From: Clostridiaceae bacterium
GTDB taxonomy: Bacteria; Bacillota; Clostridia; Lachnospirales; Lachnospiraceae
Assembly (NCBI GenBank): GCA_910575585.1
Contig: CAJTGF010000004.1
Span: 124,001-188,000 of the forward strand
DNA: 64,000 nt
Direction: 5' to 3'
Part shown: positions 1-8,958 of the stretch, one piece after another
How positions within the stretch are numbered: position 1 is the first letter of the stretch
Layout: the number at the start of each line of letters is the position of its first letter
Position numbers and translations under genes: made by a program
The notes under the pieces: model-generated
The model's database searches: none
What the model was told of the DNA's origin: nothing
The model's input: only the letters and a program-made list of their open reading frames with translations

Positions 1-2
1 GT

Positions 3-53
3 GAGTTTGGGATCGATATCAGCAATTATGTGTTAAGCGAGTTTCTGCTCTGA
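3..53 (+). CDS. C-terminal tail of a gene cut by the left window edge (uncertain)
   Basis: An open frame enters from the left edge and stops at TGA 51-53, giving a 16-residue tail that starts EFGIDISNYV. A terminator-like hairpin follows 44 bases later, as expected for the end of a plus-strand gene. The tail is too short for a family to be named, and it could be a chance frame. Confidence 0.3.
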   Translation, partial: EFGIDISNYVLSEFLL

Positions 54-96
54 CCATTATCGATATATACAGCCGGGAAAACGGGGAAAGAAACAA

Positions 97-146
97 AAAG
101 GCCGCTGTGCAGCTGGAAAACTGCAGCGGCCTTTGGCGTGCTTTTT
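97..146. terminator. Bidirectional intrinsic terminator
   Basis: The 11-bp stem AAAGGCCGCTG (97-107) pairs with CAGCGGCCTTT (124-134). On the minus strand the stem runs into CTTTTTG just after the stop of the 3D-domain gene. On the plus strand a run of six T follows at 142-147. It can serve both convergent transcripts. Confidence 0.75.
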
Positions 147-1336
147 TATTCCGGAATGTAAAAGACCTCTTCCGTGGTGGTGCCGTGGGCAAGAGCCTCC
201 TCGTGGGTGGCGTAGAAAATGTCGATCTTATTTTCGATCACATTGGAACCGATATCTTCCACCGTGTAAATGATACCGTCGATCATCAGGCGGGTGCCGA
301 TGGGGAAGATGTCAATGTCAGCAGAGACGGTGTGCTCCGGCTGCGGCTCGGTGCCGCTGTAGGTCAGGTTGGAAACGGAGGAAGGACAGCAGATGTCGCA
401 GCCGCAGTATCCGGTTATGGTAAACATGCCTTTGGAGACCGGTACCGGCTCCGGTTTTACCTCCTTCTTGGGAGCAAAGCCGGGACCTTTCTGCCAGGAA
501 GGGAGGACTTTGTCCGAAGACGCGTCCTTGTGGTTGTCGGAAGCTTTTGAGCCGGATGAAGCCTGGTCCCCAGTGTTGGCGGAAGCCTTTCGGGCATTTT
601 GGGAGTCAGCGGAATCCTGCTTTTGAGAGGAATCGGGGCCGGAAGCGTTTGGTCCGTCCTGGGAAGCGGTCGTATCCTGGGCCGGAAAGGCATTGGAACC
701 GGAAGCCTTCGGCGTGTCCTGGGAACTTTTTGGCGCCTGTCCCACAGCTGCTGTGGAGCCGGAACCTTTCCCTGTGTCCCGCAGAGAGCCGGAGGCTTCC
801 GGGGCCTGTCTGGAGACGGAGATGTCTCCAGGTCCCTGGGGAGCCGGTGAAACGTCATCGGCGTCCTTGGCAGCAGATGCCTCTTGGGAGTCCGCGTCCT
901 GGCTGCGGTCGGCGGCAAGAACAAAATCTTCCGAATCTTTATGATAGGTAAGTTCGCCTAAGAAAACTCGTTCTTCTTCTGTGACGGCGTAAGCCGTGAC
1001 CCGAAGCTGGTCCTGCTCAAACTGGTCCCAGTCCATGGAACACTTAAACCCGTGATATCCGTCTCCGATGCTTTCCTGGAGCTTTTCCTGATAATGGTCC
1101 GCTTTGACGGAAGCTGTCTTTAAAACCGTCTGGGAATCGGTGGGATAAACGGAGATCTCAACAGGGATCACATGGCCGTAGCTGTCACTGTCCCAAACCC
1201 AGCCGTAGATAGAAGAGCTGTCAGCGCCTTCCAGAGTTCCCACAGGGGTGGCGGCCATGGCGGAAAAGCAGGCCGCAAGGCTCAATGCCCCGCTGGCAAG
1301 AGCCAGGGATAATTTTTTTAAAATGGAATGTTTCAT
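146..1336 (-). CDS. Secreted 3D-domain protein (possible peptidoglycan-active) with a low-complexity linker
   Basis: The 396-residue product has a signal peptide (KKLSLALASG core, likely cleaved after AMA near residue 28). Residues about 30-135 form a compact domain beginning VGTLEG. A long Ser/Ala/Asp/Gln-rich linker covers about 140-290. The C-terminal 3D domain (about 300-396) has a GYCGCDICC cysteine cluster and ends IDIFYATHEEAL, with the acidic residues that name the fold. 3D domains are double-psi beta barrels related to MltA and occur in Firmicute wall-active or resuscitation proteins. The catalytic activity here is inference. The start is supported by GAGGAGA eight bases upstream on the minus strand, and a promoter lies at 1438-1465. 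It stands alone, divergent from the heat-shock operon. Confidence 0.75.
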   Translation of the reverse strand: MKHSILKKLSLALASGALSLAACFSAMAATPVGTLEGADSSSIYGWVWDSDSYGHVIPVEISVYPTDSQTVLKTASVKADHYQEKLQESIGDGYHGFKCSMDWDQFEQDQLRVTAYAVTEEERVFLGELTYHKDSEDFVLAADRSQDADSQEASAAKDADDVSPAPQGPGDISVSRQAPEASGSLRDTGKGSGSTAAVGQAPKSSQDTPKASGSNAFPAQDTTASQDGPNASGPDSSQKQDSADSQNARKASANTGDQASSGSKASDNHKDASSDKVLPSWQKGPGFAPKKEVKPEPVPVSKGMFTITGYCGCDICCPSSVSNLTYSGTEPQPEHTVSADIDIFPIGTRLMIDGIIYTVEDIGSNVIENKIDIFYATHEEALAHGTTTEEVFYIPE

Positions 1337-1437
1337 AGTCGTTCTCCTCTTGAATGATCATCAGCCTGTGACCGTCCGGTCAAAAGCCGCGTGTACGTCA
1401 ACGTACTTCAATAGAAATAACCGCTTTGTTGATTACA

Positions 1438-1465
1438 ATTATATTACAAATATGTTAAAAGTCAA
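1438..1465 (-). promoter_or_regulatory. SigA-type promoter of the 3D-domain gene
   Basis: On the minus strand TTGACT (1465-1460) and TATAAT (1443-1438) are 16 bases apart, about 100 bases upstream of the start codon. The leader contains the small palindrome GTACGT-CA-ACGTAC (1393-1406). Confidence 0.7.
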
Positions 1466-1622
1466 GGAAATCGTGGCAAAGTGGGGGAAATTTGGTAAAA
1501 ACGTAAGAATTTCCAGAGAAAAGTGGTTGTTAAAGGGAGAGAATGTCCTTAAAGTGGCAAATAGTAATCAAAAGAGCCTTTGGAGGATGCCCCAGAGGAT
1601 GGAAAACTTTATAAAAAAGGTA

Positions 1623-1651
1623 TTGACAAAAAGTATCCGAAGGACTATATT
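1623..1651 (+). promoter_or_regulatory. SigA-type promoter of the hrcA operon
   Basis: TTGACA (1623-1628) and TATATT (1646-1651) are separated by exactly 17 bases. Transcription should start close to the CIRCE element at 1665. Confidence 0.85.
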
Positions 1652-1664
1652 AGGAGCATAGCGA

Positions 1665-1691
1665 TTAGCACTCAATCGATATGAGTGCTAA
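1665..1691 (+). promoter_or_regulatory. CIRCE operator (HrcA-binding site)
   Basis: Perfect inverted repeat TTAGCACTC-N9-GAGTGCTAA, identical to the CIRCE consensus. It lies just downstream of the -10 box and upstream of hrcA, so HrcA bound here would block the whole operon until heat shock titrates GroE and inactivates it. Confidence 0.97.
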
Positions 1692-1723
1692 CAAGCCTAA
1701 ATCACAGGGAAAGGACGGGGGAT

Positions 1724-2758
1724 ATGGAACTGGACGAGCGGAAAGTCACTATTTTGAAAGCGATCATAAAGAACTATATGGAAACCGGGGAACCGGTGGG
1801 GTCCAGAACCATTTCCAAGTATGTGAATTCCAAGTGGAGTTCCGCCACCATACGCAATGAGATGTCCGACCTGGAGGAGATGGGCTATATCGTCCAGCCT
1901 CACACATCGGCGGGACGGATCCCTTCCGACAAGGGATACCGTTTCTATGTGGACCAGATCCTTCTGGAGAAGGATAATGAGGTGACGGAGATCAAGGAGA
2001 TGATGGTCCAGCGCATGGGACGCCTGGAGCAGGTGTTAAAAGGTCTGGCCAAGAACCTTGCCAGCAACACCAACTACGCCGCCTTAATAAGCGGTCCCCA
2101 GTATCACCGCAACAAGTTAAAGTTTATACAGCTGTCCAAGGTGGATACCCATAAGCTTCTGATCGTCACAGTGGTGGAGGGCAACATCATCAAGAACACC
2201 ATGGTGACCATCCAGCAGGAGGTGACCGACGACGAGCTTCTGAACTTAAATATCCTTCTGAACACCAACCTGAACGGGCTGACCATTGAGGAGATCAATC
2301 TGGGAGTCATCAGCAGGCTGAAAGAGCAGGCCGGGGCCCACAGCCAGGTGGTGGATCTGGTGCTTAACGAGGTGGCGGCGGTGATCAAGGCCGACGAGGA
2401 TGAGCTTCAGATCTATACCAGCGGGGCTACCAATATTTTTAAGTACCCGGAATTAAGCGACAGCGGCAAGGCCAGCCGGCTTTTGAGCACGCTGGAGCAC
2501 ACGGAGACATTGCAGGAGCTGGTGGATACGGTGGGAGCCGACAGCGAGACGGGGATCCAGGTGTACATCGGCGACGAGTCGCCGGTGCAGGCGATGAAGG
2601 ACTGCAGCGTGGTTACCGCCACTTATGAGCTGGGAGAAGGACTGAAAGGCACCATCGGCATCATAGGGCCAAAGCGGATGGATTACGAGAAGGTGCTTAA
2701 GACTTTGAGAAATCTGATAACTCAGTTAGACGCAACCTTTAAAAAAGAAGACGGATGA
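1724..2758 (+). CDS. hrcA: Heat-inducible transcription repressor HrcA
   Basis: 344 residues, the usual HrcA length. The N-terminal winged helix includes the SSATIRNEMSDLEEMGYI recognition region (about 37-55) followed by TSAGRIPSDKGYRFYVD, both typical of the family. The rest is the GAF-like and dimerisation part, ending at a KTLRNLI helix. The start is ATG 1724, preceded by GGACGGGGG. An in-frame GTG at 1685 is not credible because it lies inside the CIRCE palindrome. It is the first gene of hrcA-grpE-dnaK-dnaJ and represses its own operon through CIRCE. Confidence 0.97.
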   Translation: MELDERKVTILKAIIKNYMETGEPVGSRTISKYVNSKWSSATIRNEMSDLEEMGYIVQPHTSAGRIPSDKGYRFYVDQILLEKDNEVTEIKEMMVQRMGRLEQVLKGLAKNLASNTNYAALISGPQYHRNKLKFIQLSKVDTHKLLIVTVVEGNIIKNTMVTIQQEVTDDELLNLNILLNTNLNGLTIEEINLGVISRLKEQAGAHSQVVDLVLNEVAAVIKADEDELQIYTSGATNIFKYPELSDSGKASRLLSTLEHTETLQELVDTVGADSETGIQVYIGDESPVQAMKDCSVVTATYELGEGLKGTIGIIGPKRMDYEKVLKTLRNLITQLDATFKKEDG

Positions 2759-2801
2759 CGGCGGGGCCGGGGGATCCGAAAAGAGGAAAGGTGAGAGTGC
2801 A

Positions 2802-3455
2802 GTGAGCGAAGAGAATAGAAGACAAGAGGACATGGAGCAGGACCTTGTGAGAGACGAGGCGGCTGACAGCGGGAAGGAGGCGGAGACAGCGGATACCCCA
2901 GACGATGCCCAAAAAGAGGGGACGCAGCAGGAGGAAGGCCAGGAGGACGCCCAGCCCAAGGAGGAAGAAAAAGATTCTCCAAAGAAGGGATTTTTTGGGA
3001 AGAAGAAAGAGAAGAAAGACCCAAGGGACGCCCAGATCGAGGAACTGACGGACCGGCTCAAGAGGAACATGGCCGAGTTTGACAATTTCAGGAAGCGGAC
3101 GGAGAAGGAAAAGTCCGCCATGTTCGAGATAGGGGCCAAGGATATCATCGAGCGGATCCTGCCGGTGATTGACAACTTTGAGAGAGGCTTAAGCTCAATG
3201 CCTGAGGATGCCAAGGGAAGTTCCTTTGCCGAGGGCATGGAGATGATATATAAGCAGCTTTTGAAAAACCTGGAGGAGGCCGGCGTTAAGCCCATTGAAG
3301 CCGTAGGCCGGCAGTTTGATCCCAACTTCCACAACGCTGTGATGCATGTGGAGGATGAGGAGCAGGGGGAGAACGTGGTAGTCCAGGAATTTCAGAAGGG
3401 ATATCTGTACCGGGACAGCGTGGTGAGACACAGCATGGTACAGGTGGCCAATTAG
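2802..3455 (+). CDS. grpE: Nucleotide exchange factor GrpE
   Basis: 217 residues. A highly acidic and Lys-rich N-terminal tail (about 1-75) precedes the long helix (about 80-135, DNFRKRTEKEK) used for dimerisation. The C-terminal beta-wing has the family motif FDPNFHNAVMHVED, which contacts the DnaK ATPase domain to release ADP. The start is GTG 2802 with AGGAAAGG about ten bases upstream. It lies 43 bases after hrcA. The charged N-terminal tail is longer than average for GrpE. Confidence 0.96.
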   Translation: MSEENRRQEDMEQDLVRDEAADSGKEAETADTPDDAQKEGTQQEEGQEDAQPKEEEKDSPKKGFFGKKKEKKDPRDAQIEELTDRLKRNMAEFDNFRKRTEKEKSAMFEIGAKDIIERILPVIDNFERGLSSMPEDAKGSSFAEGMEMIYKQLLKNLEEAGVKPIEAVGRQFDPNFHNAVMHVEDEEQGENVVVQEFQKGYLYRDSVVRHSMVQVAN

Positions 3456-3579
3456 GAGACGGGGCGAAAGGGCAGTTTCTTTCGGGACAGTTTCCAGGAA
3501 TCATCCGGATCGGCGTCCGGATCGGATCAGCAGCAGACTCATTAATTTAAAAATGGATTTTATATAGGAGGAAAACGCT

Positions 3580-5457
3580 ATGGGCAAGATTATAGGGATT
3601 GACTTAGGTACAACCAACAGCTGTGTGGCCGTTATGGAAGGCGGCAAGCCGACGGTCATCGCCAACGCGGAGGGCGTCAGGACTACGCCGTCTATTGTGG
3701 CATTTACAAAGACAGGGGAGAGACTGGTAGGCGAGCCGGCAAAGCGTCAGGCGGTCACCAACGCCGACAAGACCATCTCTTCCATCAAGAGACATATAGG
3801 AAGCGATTACAAGGTGGATATTGACGGGAAGAAGTATACCCCCCAGGAGATCTCTGCCATGATCCTGCAGAAGCTGAAAGCGGATGCGGAGAGCTATCTG
3901 GGCGAGAGTGTAACGGAAGCCGTTATCACGGTTCCGGCCTACTTCAACGACGCCCAGCGTCAGGCCACCAAGGATGCGGGAAAGATCGCGGGCCTGGATG
4001 TAAAGAGAATCATCAACGAGCCTACGGCGGCAGCCCTGGCTTACGGCCTTGACAACGAAAAAGAGCAGAAGATCATGGTGTACGACTTAGGCGGCGGTAC
4101 TTTCGATGTGTCCATCATCGAGATCGGTGACGGCGTTATCGAGGTGCTTTCCACCAACGGCGATACCAGACTGGGCGGCGATGATTTTGACAACCGCGTT
4201 ACCCAGTGGCTGATCGACGAGTTTAAGAAGGCGGAGGGAGTTGACCTGTCCGGCGACAAGATGGCTCTTCAGAGATTGAGAGAAGCTGCGGAGAAGGCAA
4301 AGAAAGAGCTTTCCACCGCTACCACCACCAACATCAACCTTCCCTTTATTACTGCCACCAGCGAGGGACCGAAGCATCTGGATATGAACCTGACACGGGC
4401 CAAGTTCGACGAGCTGACCCATGATCTGATCGAGAGAACGGCCATTCCGGTGCAGAACGCTTTAAAGGATGCGGGCATCACGGCTTCCGAGCTGGGCAAG
4501 GTTCTGCTGGTAGGCGGTTCCACCCGTATGATCGCGGCGCAGGAGAAGGTAAAACAGCTGACCGGACACGAGCCTTCCAAGAGCCTGAACCCGGATGAGT
4601 GCGTTGCTATCGGCGCAGGCATCCAGGGCGGCAAGCTGGCAGGCGACGCGGGCGCAGGGGATATCCTCCTTCTGGATGTTACTCCGCTGTCTCTGTCTAT
4701 CGAGACCATGGGCGGCGTTGCCACCAGACTGATCGAGAGGAACACTACGATCCCCACAAAGAAGAGCCAGATCTTCTCCACTGCGGCTGACAACCAGACT
4801 GCTGTAGATATCCACGTGGTACAGGGCGAGAGACAGTTCGCCAGGGACAACAAGACTCTTGGCCAGTTCCGTCTGGACGGGATCCCGCCTGCAAGAAGAG
4901 GCGTTCCCCAGATTGAAGTTACCTTTGATATCGATGCCAACGGTATTGTTAACGTATCCGCCAAGGATCTGGGAACCGGCAAGGAGCAGCATATTACCAT
5001 CACCTCCGGCTCCAATATGTCCGACTCCGATATCGAGAAGGCCGTAAAGGAGGCTGCGGAGTACGAGGCCCAGGATAAGAAGCGCAAGGATGCCATTGAC
5101 GCCAGAAACGACGCGGATTCCATGGTATTCCAGACCGAGAAGGCTCTGCAGGAAGTGGGAGATAAGGTTGACGCCAACGACAAGGCTGCCGTTGAGGCTG
5201 ATCTGAACGCTTTGAAGGAAGCCATCAACCGGGCTCCGGTTGAGGAGATGACCGACGCGCAGGTGGAGGATATCAAAGCAGGCAAGGAGAAGCTGATGAC
5301 AAGCGCCCAGTCACTGTTTGCCAAGGTGTATGAGCAGGCCCAGGCGGCAGGCGCGGGAGCTGGATCTGCCGGAGCAGGCCCGGATATGGGAGCAGACGCT
5401 GGCGGGGCAGGCCAGCCGGATGATGATGTGATTGACGGAGATTTCAGGGAAGTCTAA
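3580..5457 (+). CDS. dnaK: Chaperone DnaK (Hsp70)
   Basis: 625 residues, full length. The actin-like ATPase domain begins GIDLGTTNS (5-13) and has the second phosphate loop [13 protein letters not shown] (about 167-179). The interdomain linker DVTPLSLS leads into the substrate-binding beta sandwich (about 365-480), then the helical lid. The tail is rich in Ala and Gly and ends [12 protein letters not shown], close to the conserved Hsp70 C-terminus that binds partners. It has a strong RBS (AGGAGG) seven bases before ATG. The 124-base gap after grpE contains tandem CGGATCGG motifs but no promoter I can defend. Confidence 0.98.
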   Translation: MGKIIGIDLGTTNSCVAVMEGGKPTVIANAEGVRTTPSIVAFTKTGERLVGEPAKRQAVTNADKTISSIKRHIGSDYKVDIDGKKYTPQEISAMILQKLKADAESYLGESVTEAVITVPAYFNDAQRQATKDAGKIAGLDVKRIINEPTAAALAYGLDNEKEQKIMVYDLGGGTFDVSIIEIGDGVIEVLSTNGDTRLGGDDFDNRVTQWLIDEFKKAEGVDLSGDKMALQRLREAAEKAKKELSTATTTNINLPFITATSEGPKHLDMNLTRAKFDELTHDLIERTAIPVQNALKDAGITASELGKVLLVGGSTRMIAAQEKVKQLTGHEPSKSLNPDECVAIGAGIQGGKLAGDAGAGDILLLDVTPLSLSIETMGGVATRLIERNTTIPTKKSQIFSTAADNQTAVDIHVVQGERQFARDNKTLGQFRLDGIPPARRGVPQIEVTFDIDANGIVNVSAKDLGTGKEQHITITSGSNMSDSDIEKAVKEAAEYEAQDKKRKDAIDARNDADSMVFQTEKALQEVGDKVDANDKAAVEADLNALKEAINRAPVEEMTDAQVEDIKAGKEKLMTSAQSLFAKVYEQAQAAGAGAGSAGAGPDMGADAGGAGQPDDDVIDGDFREV

Positions 5458-5481
5458 AGAGATAAAGAACGCATAAGCGTT

Positions 5482-5517
5482 GCAGAAAAGTGTTGTAGCA
5501 GTACAGCACTTTTCTGC
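5482..5517 (+). repeat. Hairpin immediately after dnaK
   Basis: GCAGAAAAGTGTTGTA (5482-5497) pairs with TACAGCACTTTTCTGC (5502-5517) over 16 positions with one wobble pair and a 4-base loop. No U-run follows, so it is more likely an mRNA-stabilising or processing hairpin than a terminator. It would uncouple dnaK from dnaJ. Confidence 0.6.
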
Positions 5518-5533
5518 GGTGTTTGAAGGTAAT

Positions 5534-5658
5534 CGTTCAGATAGGTCTGCGCGTTTACCGCGCTGGCCGTACGAAAACGTAATGGCAGCAGGTATCCGGC
5601 CCCATCGCGAAGCGATTTTTATGGCCGGATGCGTATCAGTTCAAGGGTTATCTGAACG
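5534..5658. repeat. Nested palindromic element between dnaK and dnaJ
   Basis: Three nested inverted repeats share one centre. The outer is CGTTCAGATA (5534-5543) with TATCTGAACG (5649-5658). The middle is ATCCGGCC (5594-5601) with GGCCGGAT (5623-5630). The inner is ATCGC-GAA-GCGAT (5604-5616). The 125-base unit has no long open frame and no transposase. It resembles a small palindromic mobile repeat or a structured RNA element. No second copy is visible in this window. Confidence 0.55.
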
Positions 5659-5690
5659 GTTGCGTTTGGAGATCGGAAAGGTAGGCCAGT

Positions 5691-6854
5691 ATGGCAGAGA
5701 GCAAGAGAGATTACTACGAAGTCCTGGGCGTCCCCAAGAACGCGGACGATTCGGCGATCAAAAAGGCGTACAGAGTCCTGGCAAAGAAATATCACCCCGA
5801 TGCCAATCCGGGAGATACAGAGGCGGAGAAAAAGTTTAAGGAGGCTTCCGAGGCATACAGCGTCCTAAGCGACAGTGAGAAGAGACGGCAGTACGACCAG
5901 TTCGGACATGCGGCCTTTGACGGCGGAGCAGGCGGAGGCGGCGGTGGTTTCGGCGGGTTTGGAGGCTTCGGTGGATTCGACGGCGCGGATATGGGGGATA
6001 TTTTCGGAGATATTTTCGGGGATATTTTCGGCGGCGGACGTTCCAGAAGCAGTTCCAGGTATAACGGCCCCATGAGGGGAGCCAATGTGAGGACCAGCGT
6101 GAGGATCACCTTTGAGGAGGCGATCTTTGGCTGTGAGAAAGAGATTGATATTAATTTTAAGGAAGAATGTTCTTCCTGCCACGGAACAGGGGCAAAGCCG
6201 GGCACGTCGCCGGAGACTTGTTCCAAGTGCAACGGCAAGGGTAAGATCATGTATACCCAGCAGTCTATGTTCGGCACGGTGCAGAATGTTCAGACCTGTC
6301 CGGACTGCGGCGGCACGGGAAAGGTGATCCGGGAGAAGTGTCCGGACTGCCGGGGTACTGGGTATATTACCAGAAGGAAGAAGTTAAAGATCACCATCCC
6401 CGCAGGCATCGACGACGGACAGAGCATCCGCATGGCAGGTTCCGGGGAGCCGGGGACAGGCGGCGGAGAGAGGGGTGACCTTCTGGTGGAGGCCGTGGTG
6501 TCCAAGCATCCGGTGTTTGTCCGCAGGGAGACCAGTATTTACTCCACCGTGCCTATTTCCTTTGCCGTGGCGGCGCTTGGCGGACCTGTCCGCATTAAGA
6601 CCGTGGACGGGGAAGTGGAGTATGAAGTGAAGGCCGGGACCCAGACGGATACCAAGGTAAGGCTGAAAGGCAAGGGCGTGCCGTCCCTTCGGAATAAGGC
6701 AGTGCGGGGCGACCACTACGTAACTTTGGTGGTCCAGGTGCCGGAACGGATGAATGAAGAGCAGAGGGAGGCTCTGCGGCGGTACGATGATCTGATGAAC
6801 GGCAGGACGCCTAAGGAAGAGGGCGGACATAAGAGGAAAGGGTTGTTTAAGTAA
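5691..6854 (+). CDS. dnaJ: Chaperone DnaJ (Hsp40, class A)
   Basis: 387 residues. The J domain carries the HPD triad at 35-37, which stimulates DnaK ATP hydrolysis. A Gly/Phe-rich linker (about 77-110) contains three FGDIFG-type repeats. Four CxxCxGxG zinc motifs follow ([32 protein letters not shown]), then two beta-barrel C-terminal domains. ATG 5691 is preceded by GGAAAGGTAGG. It is the last gene of the operon, closed by a terminator at 6875. Confidence 0.97.
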   Translation: MAESKRDYYEVLGVPKNADDSAIKKAYRVLAKKYHPDANPGDTEAEKKFKEASEAYSVLSDSEKRRQYDQFGHAAFDGGAGGGGGGFGGFGGFGGFDGADMGDIFGDIFGDIFGGGRSRSSSRYNGPMRGANVRTSVRITFEEAIFGCEKEIDINFKEECSSCHGTGAKPGTSPETCSKCNGKGKIMYTQQSMFGTVQNVQTCPDCGGTGKVIREKCPDCRGTGYITRRKKLKITIPAGIDDGQSIRMAGSGEPGTGGGERGDLLVEAVVSKHPVFVRRETSIYSTVPISFAVAALGGPVRIKTVDGEVEYEVKAGTQTDTKVRLKGKGVPSLRNKAVRGDHYVTLVVQVPERMNEEQREALRRYDDLMNGRTPKEEGGHKRKGLFK

Positions 6855-6874
6855 CATACTGTTTTGGAGACGGG

Positions 6875-6905
6875 AAGCATCCGGACGTGAGCCGGGTGCT
6901 TTTTT
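6875..6905 (+). terminator. Intrinsic terminator of the dnaJ operon
   Basis: AAGCATCCGG (6875-6884) pairs with CCGGGTGCTT (6892-6901), with one G-T pair, and runs into a stretch of six T. Confidence 0.85.
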
Positions 6906-6944
6906 GCGGTATGAAATATAGTGAAGCAAAAACAGGCGGTCTTC

Positions 6945-6973
6945 TTGACCGTGGGATAAATATATGGTATTAT
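6945..6973 (+). promoter_or_regulatory. Promoter of the HigBA-type module
   Basis: TTGACC (6945-6950) and TATTAT (6968-6973) are separated by 17 bases, directly upstream of the palindrome at 6975-6995. Confidence 0.75.
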
Positions 6974-6974
6974 T

Positions 6975-6995
6975 AATTTACCTCAAAGGTAAATT
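6975..6995 (+). promoter_or_regulatory. Operator palindrome for toxin-antitoxin autoregulation
   Basis: A perfect 9-bp inverted repeat with a 3-base spacer, AATTTACCT-CAA-AGGTAAATT, starts two bases after the -10 box. An XRE-type antitoxin bound here would block transcription initiation. The palindrome is seen; its use by the adjacent HigA-like protein is inferred. Confidence 0.7.
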
Positions 6996-7012
6996 TTAAG
7001 AGAGGTGATGGA

Positions 7013-7309
7013 TTGGATATTACGTACAAGAACAGGAAAATAGAAAAGATTTGTACGGATGCCAGAACTGCGGTGAAAACCTACGGCAGAGAAATGGCCG
7101 ATAAGATACATATGCGTATCGATGAGATCGCTGCTGCGGATACTGTGGAGATGATGATACAATTTCACATCGGCAGATGTCATTCTCTATCACAGAACAG
7201 AAATGGGCAGTATGCGGTGGACCTGGTCCATCCATATAGATTGGTATTTGAGAAGAATGGAAACGAGATCCAAATAGCGAATATTCTTGAGATTGTCGAT
7301 TATCATTAA
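7013..7309 (+). CDS. HigB/RelE-like type II toxin
   Basis: 98 residues with the small RelE/HigB fold pattern: an N-terminal strand and helices, then a basic beta sheet (YAVDLVHPYRLVFEKNG) ending NILEIVDYH. The family consists of ribosome-dependent mRNA endonucleases. The sequence matches the HigB layout with conserved HPYRLVF. The start is TTG 7013, with GAGAGGTGAT close upstream; the ATG at 7008 is in another frame. The antitoxin gene follows after 32 bases, the toxin-first order typical of higBA. Confidence 0.8.
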   Translation: MDITYKNRKIEKICTDARTAVKTYGREMADKIHMRIDEIAAADTVEMMIQFHIGRCHSLSQNRNGQYAVDLVHPYRLVFEKNGNEIQIANILEIVDYH

Positions 7310-7341
7310 GAGTAAAGAGGATATAATAAGGAGGTAGCGCT

Positions 7342-8394
7342 ATGGTGAGAAGTCGCAGTTATATAGCAACGCCACCTGGGGCCACAATTAAAGAGCAGTT
7401 GAATGACAGAGGAATGAAGCAAAAGGAATTTGCAGCCAGGATGGATATGTCCGAGAAGCATATCAGCAGACTTATTAATGGGGATGTGCAGCTTACACCT
7501 GAAGTTGCGATAAGATTAGAGATGGTCCTTGGTATTCCGGCAAAATTTTGGAATGATCTTGAAGCGATTTACAGGGAGAAGATCATAAAGGCAGAGGCAG
7601 AGAATGCTATGGATGGGGATATAGAACTAGCTAAACAATTTCCATACACCGAAATGGCAAAACTTGGATGGGTTCCGCAAACCAGAGATGTTAAGGAGAA
7701 GGTTATTTATCTGAGAAAGTATTTTGAGGTGGCAGAGCTGCTGCTGCTTAGCAATGATCAGATTTCAAGGATCGCCTGCAGAAGACTGGCAATTACAGAA
7801 AAGAGCGACCTTGCTTTAATGGCATGGGTTCAGGAGGCAAAAATAAAAGCGCGTGCCATCCAGACAGCCCCTATTAATATCAAAGGTTTAATGGCGGCCA
7901 TGCCAAAGATCCGTAAAATGACTGTGATGAAGCCGGAAGGATTTTGCCCGGAGATTAAAAAGTACCTTTCAGATTGTGGTATTGCTTTGGTTTTCCTGCC
8001 TCATCTAAAAGGATCTTTCCTACAGGGAGCCACATTTCTGGACGGAAACAAGATTGTGGTTGGACTTACGGCAAGAGGAAAAGATGCCGATAGATTTTGG
8101 TTCAGTCTTTTCCATGAGTTAGCTCATGTAGTTCTTGGACATGTGGGTCAGACAAAGGGAACAACAGATGAAGATGAGAGGGCGGCGGATGCTTTGTCAG
8201 GAGAGTGGTTGATCTCTAAAGAGGAGTTTTATGCGTTCAGTCAGGAGGGAGATTACTCAGAGCAGAATATCCTTAGGTTCGCCAAGGAGCAGAAGATTGC
8301 GCCGGGGATTGTTGTTGGCAGAATGCAGATGGAGGGACTGATCAAGTATAATATGCTGAACAACCTGAAAGAAAAATACGAGATAGTTATATAG
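7342..8394 (+). CDS. HigA-type antitoxin fused to an ImmA/IrrE metallopeptidase domain
   Basis: 350 residues. The N-terminal XRE helix-turn-helix (about 12-65, MKQKEFAARMDMSEKHISRLINGD) is of the HigA class. The C-terminal half (about 190-320) is an ImmA/IrrE-like domain with the zinc motif HELAH at 258-262. In ImmA-type proteins this peptidase cleaves repressors. In long HigA-like antitoxins its role is not established. GGAGGT lies ten bases before ATG. It is probably co-transcribed with the toxin and a repressor of the promoter at 6945. The end lies only 12 bases from the transposon border at 8407. Confidence 0.85.
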   Translation: MVRSRSYIATPPGATIKEQLNDRGMKQKEFAARMDMSEKHISRLINGDVQLTPEVAIRLEMVLGIPAKFWNDLEAIYREKIIKAEAENAMDGDIELAKQFPYTEMAKLGWVPQTRDVKEKVIYLRKYFEVAELLLLSNDQISRIACRRLAITEKSDLALMAWVQEAKIKARAIQTAPINIKGLMAAMPKIRKMTVMKPEGFCPEIKKYLSDCGIALVFLPHLKGSFLQGATFLDGNKIVVGLTARGKDADRFWFSLFHELAHVVLGHVGQTKGTTDEDERAADALSGEWLISKEEFYAFSQEGDYSEQNILRFAKEQKIAPGIVVGRMQMEGLIKYNMLNNLKEKYEIVI

Positions 8395-8598
8395 CATTTG
8401 TTTCATACTATAAATGAGCAAATCTGAAAAATATACAAAAATGCTTTGGTTTATCCTAACCGTTACATGGGGTTCAAAAGGCAAAACTAGTTTTCTTTGT
8501 TTGTATTGTATATTTTAAGAATTATATTTTGTACAACATTTACAAACACCAAAAGTGTGTTTTGGTAATTATTTTAAATTTGTTCATTTATAGTTATA

Positions 8599-8627
8599 TT
8601 GACATTTGTATGATATTGATATATAGT
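8599..8627 (+). promoter_or_regulatory. Promoter of the small secreted-protein gene
   Basis: TTGACA (8599-8604), a 17-base spacer, and TATAGT (8622-8627) in very AT-rich DNA. The region 8424-8598 holds no gene I can support beyond a 35-codon frame running out of the left IR. Confidence 0.65.
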
Positions 8628-8690
8628 ATAAATATGATGTGTGCATATCACGGTTTAATCTAAAAATTTATACTATTTAGGAGGATAATA

Positions 8691-8951
8691 TTGAGAAAGT
8701 ATGTTTCACTGTTAGCTTTAGTGATATTAGTTGCGTTTTCAATATTTCCATCATATGCAAGTGAATTTATAGCTAATGACGGGACGAAGGTTGAAGTTAA
8801 AGTGATTGACAGAGAAGATATTCCTAATGGTGGGAAAGATATATATGTTTATACCAATGGAACATTAGACTATTATTTACTTGTTGATGGATTGGTGAAA
8901 TTATACTCTAAGCCTGTGAATTTAAGTGGTACTGTTGCGGTAATTCATTAA
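8691..8951 (+). CDS. Small secreted protein of unknown function
   Basis: 86 residues: an N-terminal signal peptide (basic MRKY, hydrophobic core LLALVILVAFSIF, likely cleavage after SYA near residue 24), then about 62 mature residues with no cysteine and a tyrosine-rich stretch (DIYVYTNGTLDYYLL). I do not recognise the family. The start is TTG 8691 with GGAGG seven bases upstream. Base composition is much richer in AT than the chaperone or proC regions, and it lies between transposon ends, so recent acquisition is likely. A 34-residue membrane peptide follows after seven bases. Candidates are a small bacteriocin-like or surface protein, neither proven. Confidence 0.6.
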   Translation: MRKYVSLLALVILVAFSIFPSYASEFIANDGTKVEVKVIDREDIPNGGKDIYVYTNGTLDYYLLVDGLVKLYSKPVNLSGTVAVIH

Positions 8952-8958
8952 AGGTATA

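Noticed and set aside
547-951. Overlapping plus-strand frames opposite the Ser/Ala-rich linker of the 3D-domain gene
   Set aside because: They arise from biased composition of the repetitive linker and have no RBS or recognisable domain.
1685-1723. Longer HrcA start at GTG 1685
   Set aside because: The codon lies inside the CIRCE palindrome and has no ribosome site; ATG 1724 has one.
8414-8518. 35-codon frame starting inside the left terminal repeat as the transposase N-terminus
   Set aside because: It is too short to compare with transposase starts, and its link to the 3' fragment at 10448 cannot be shown.
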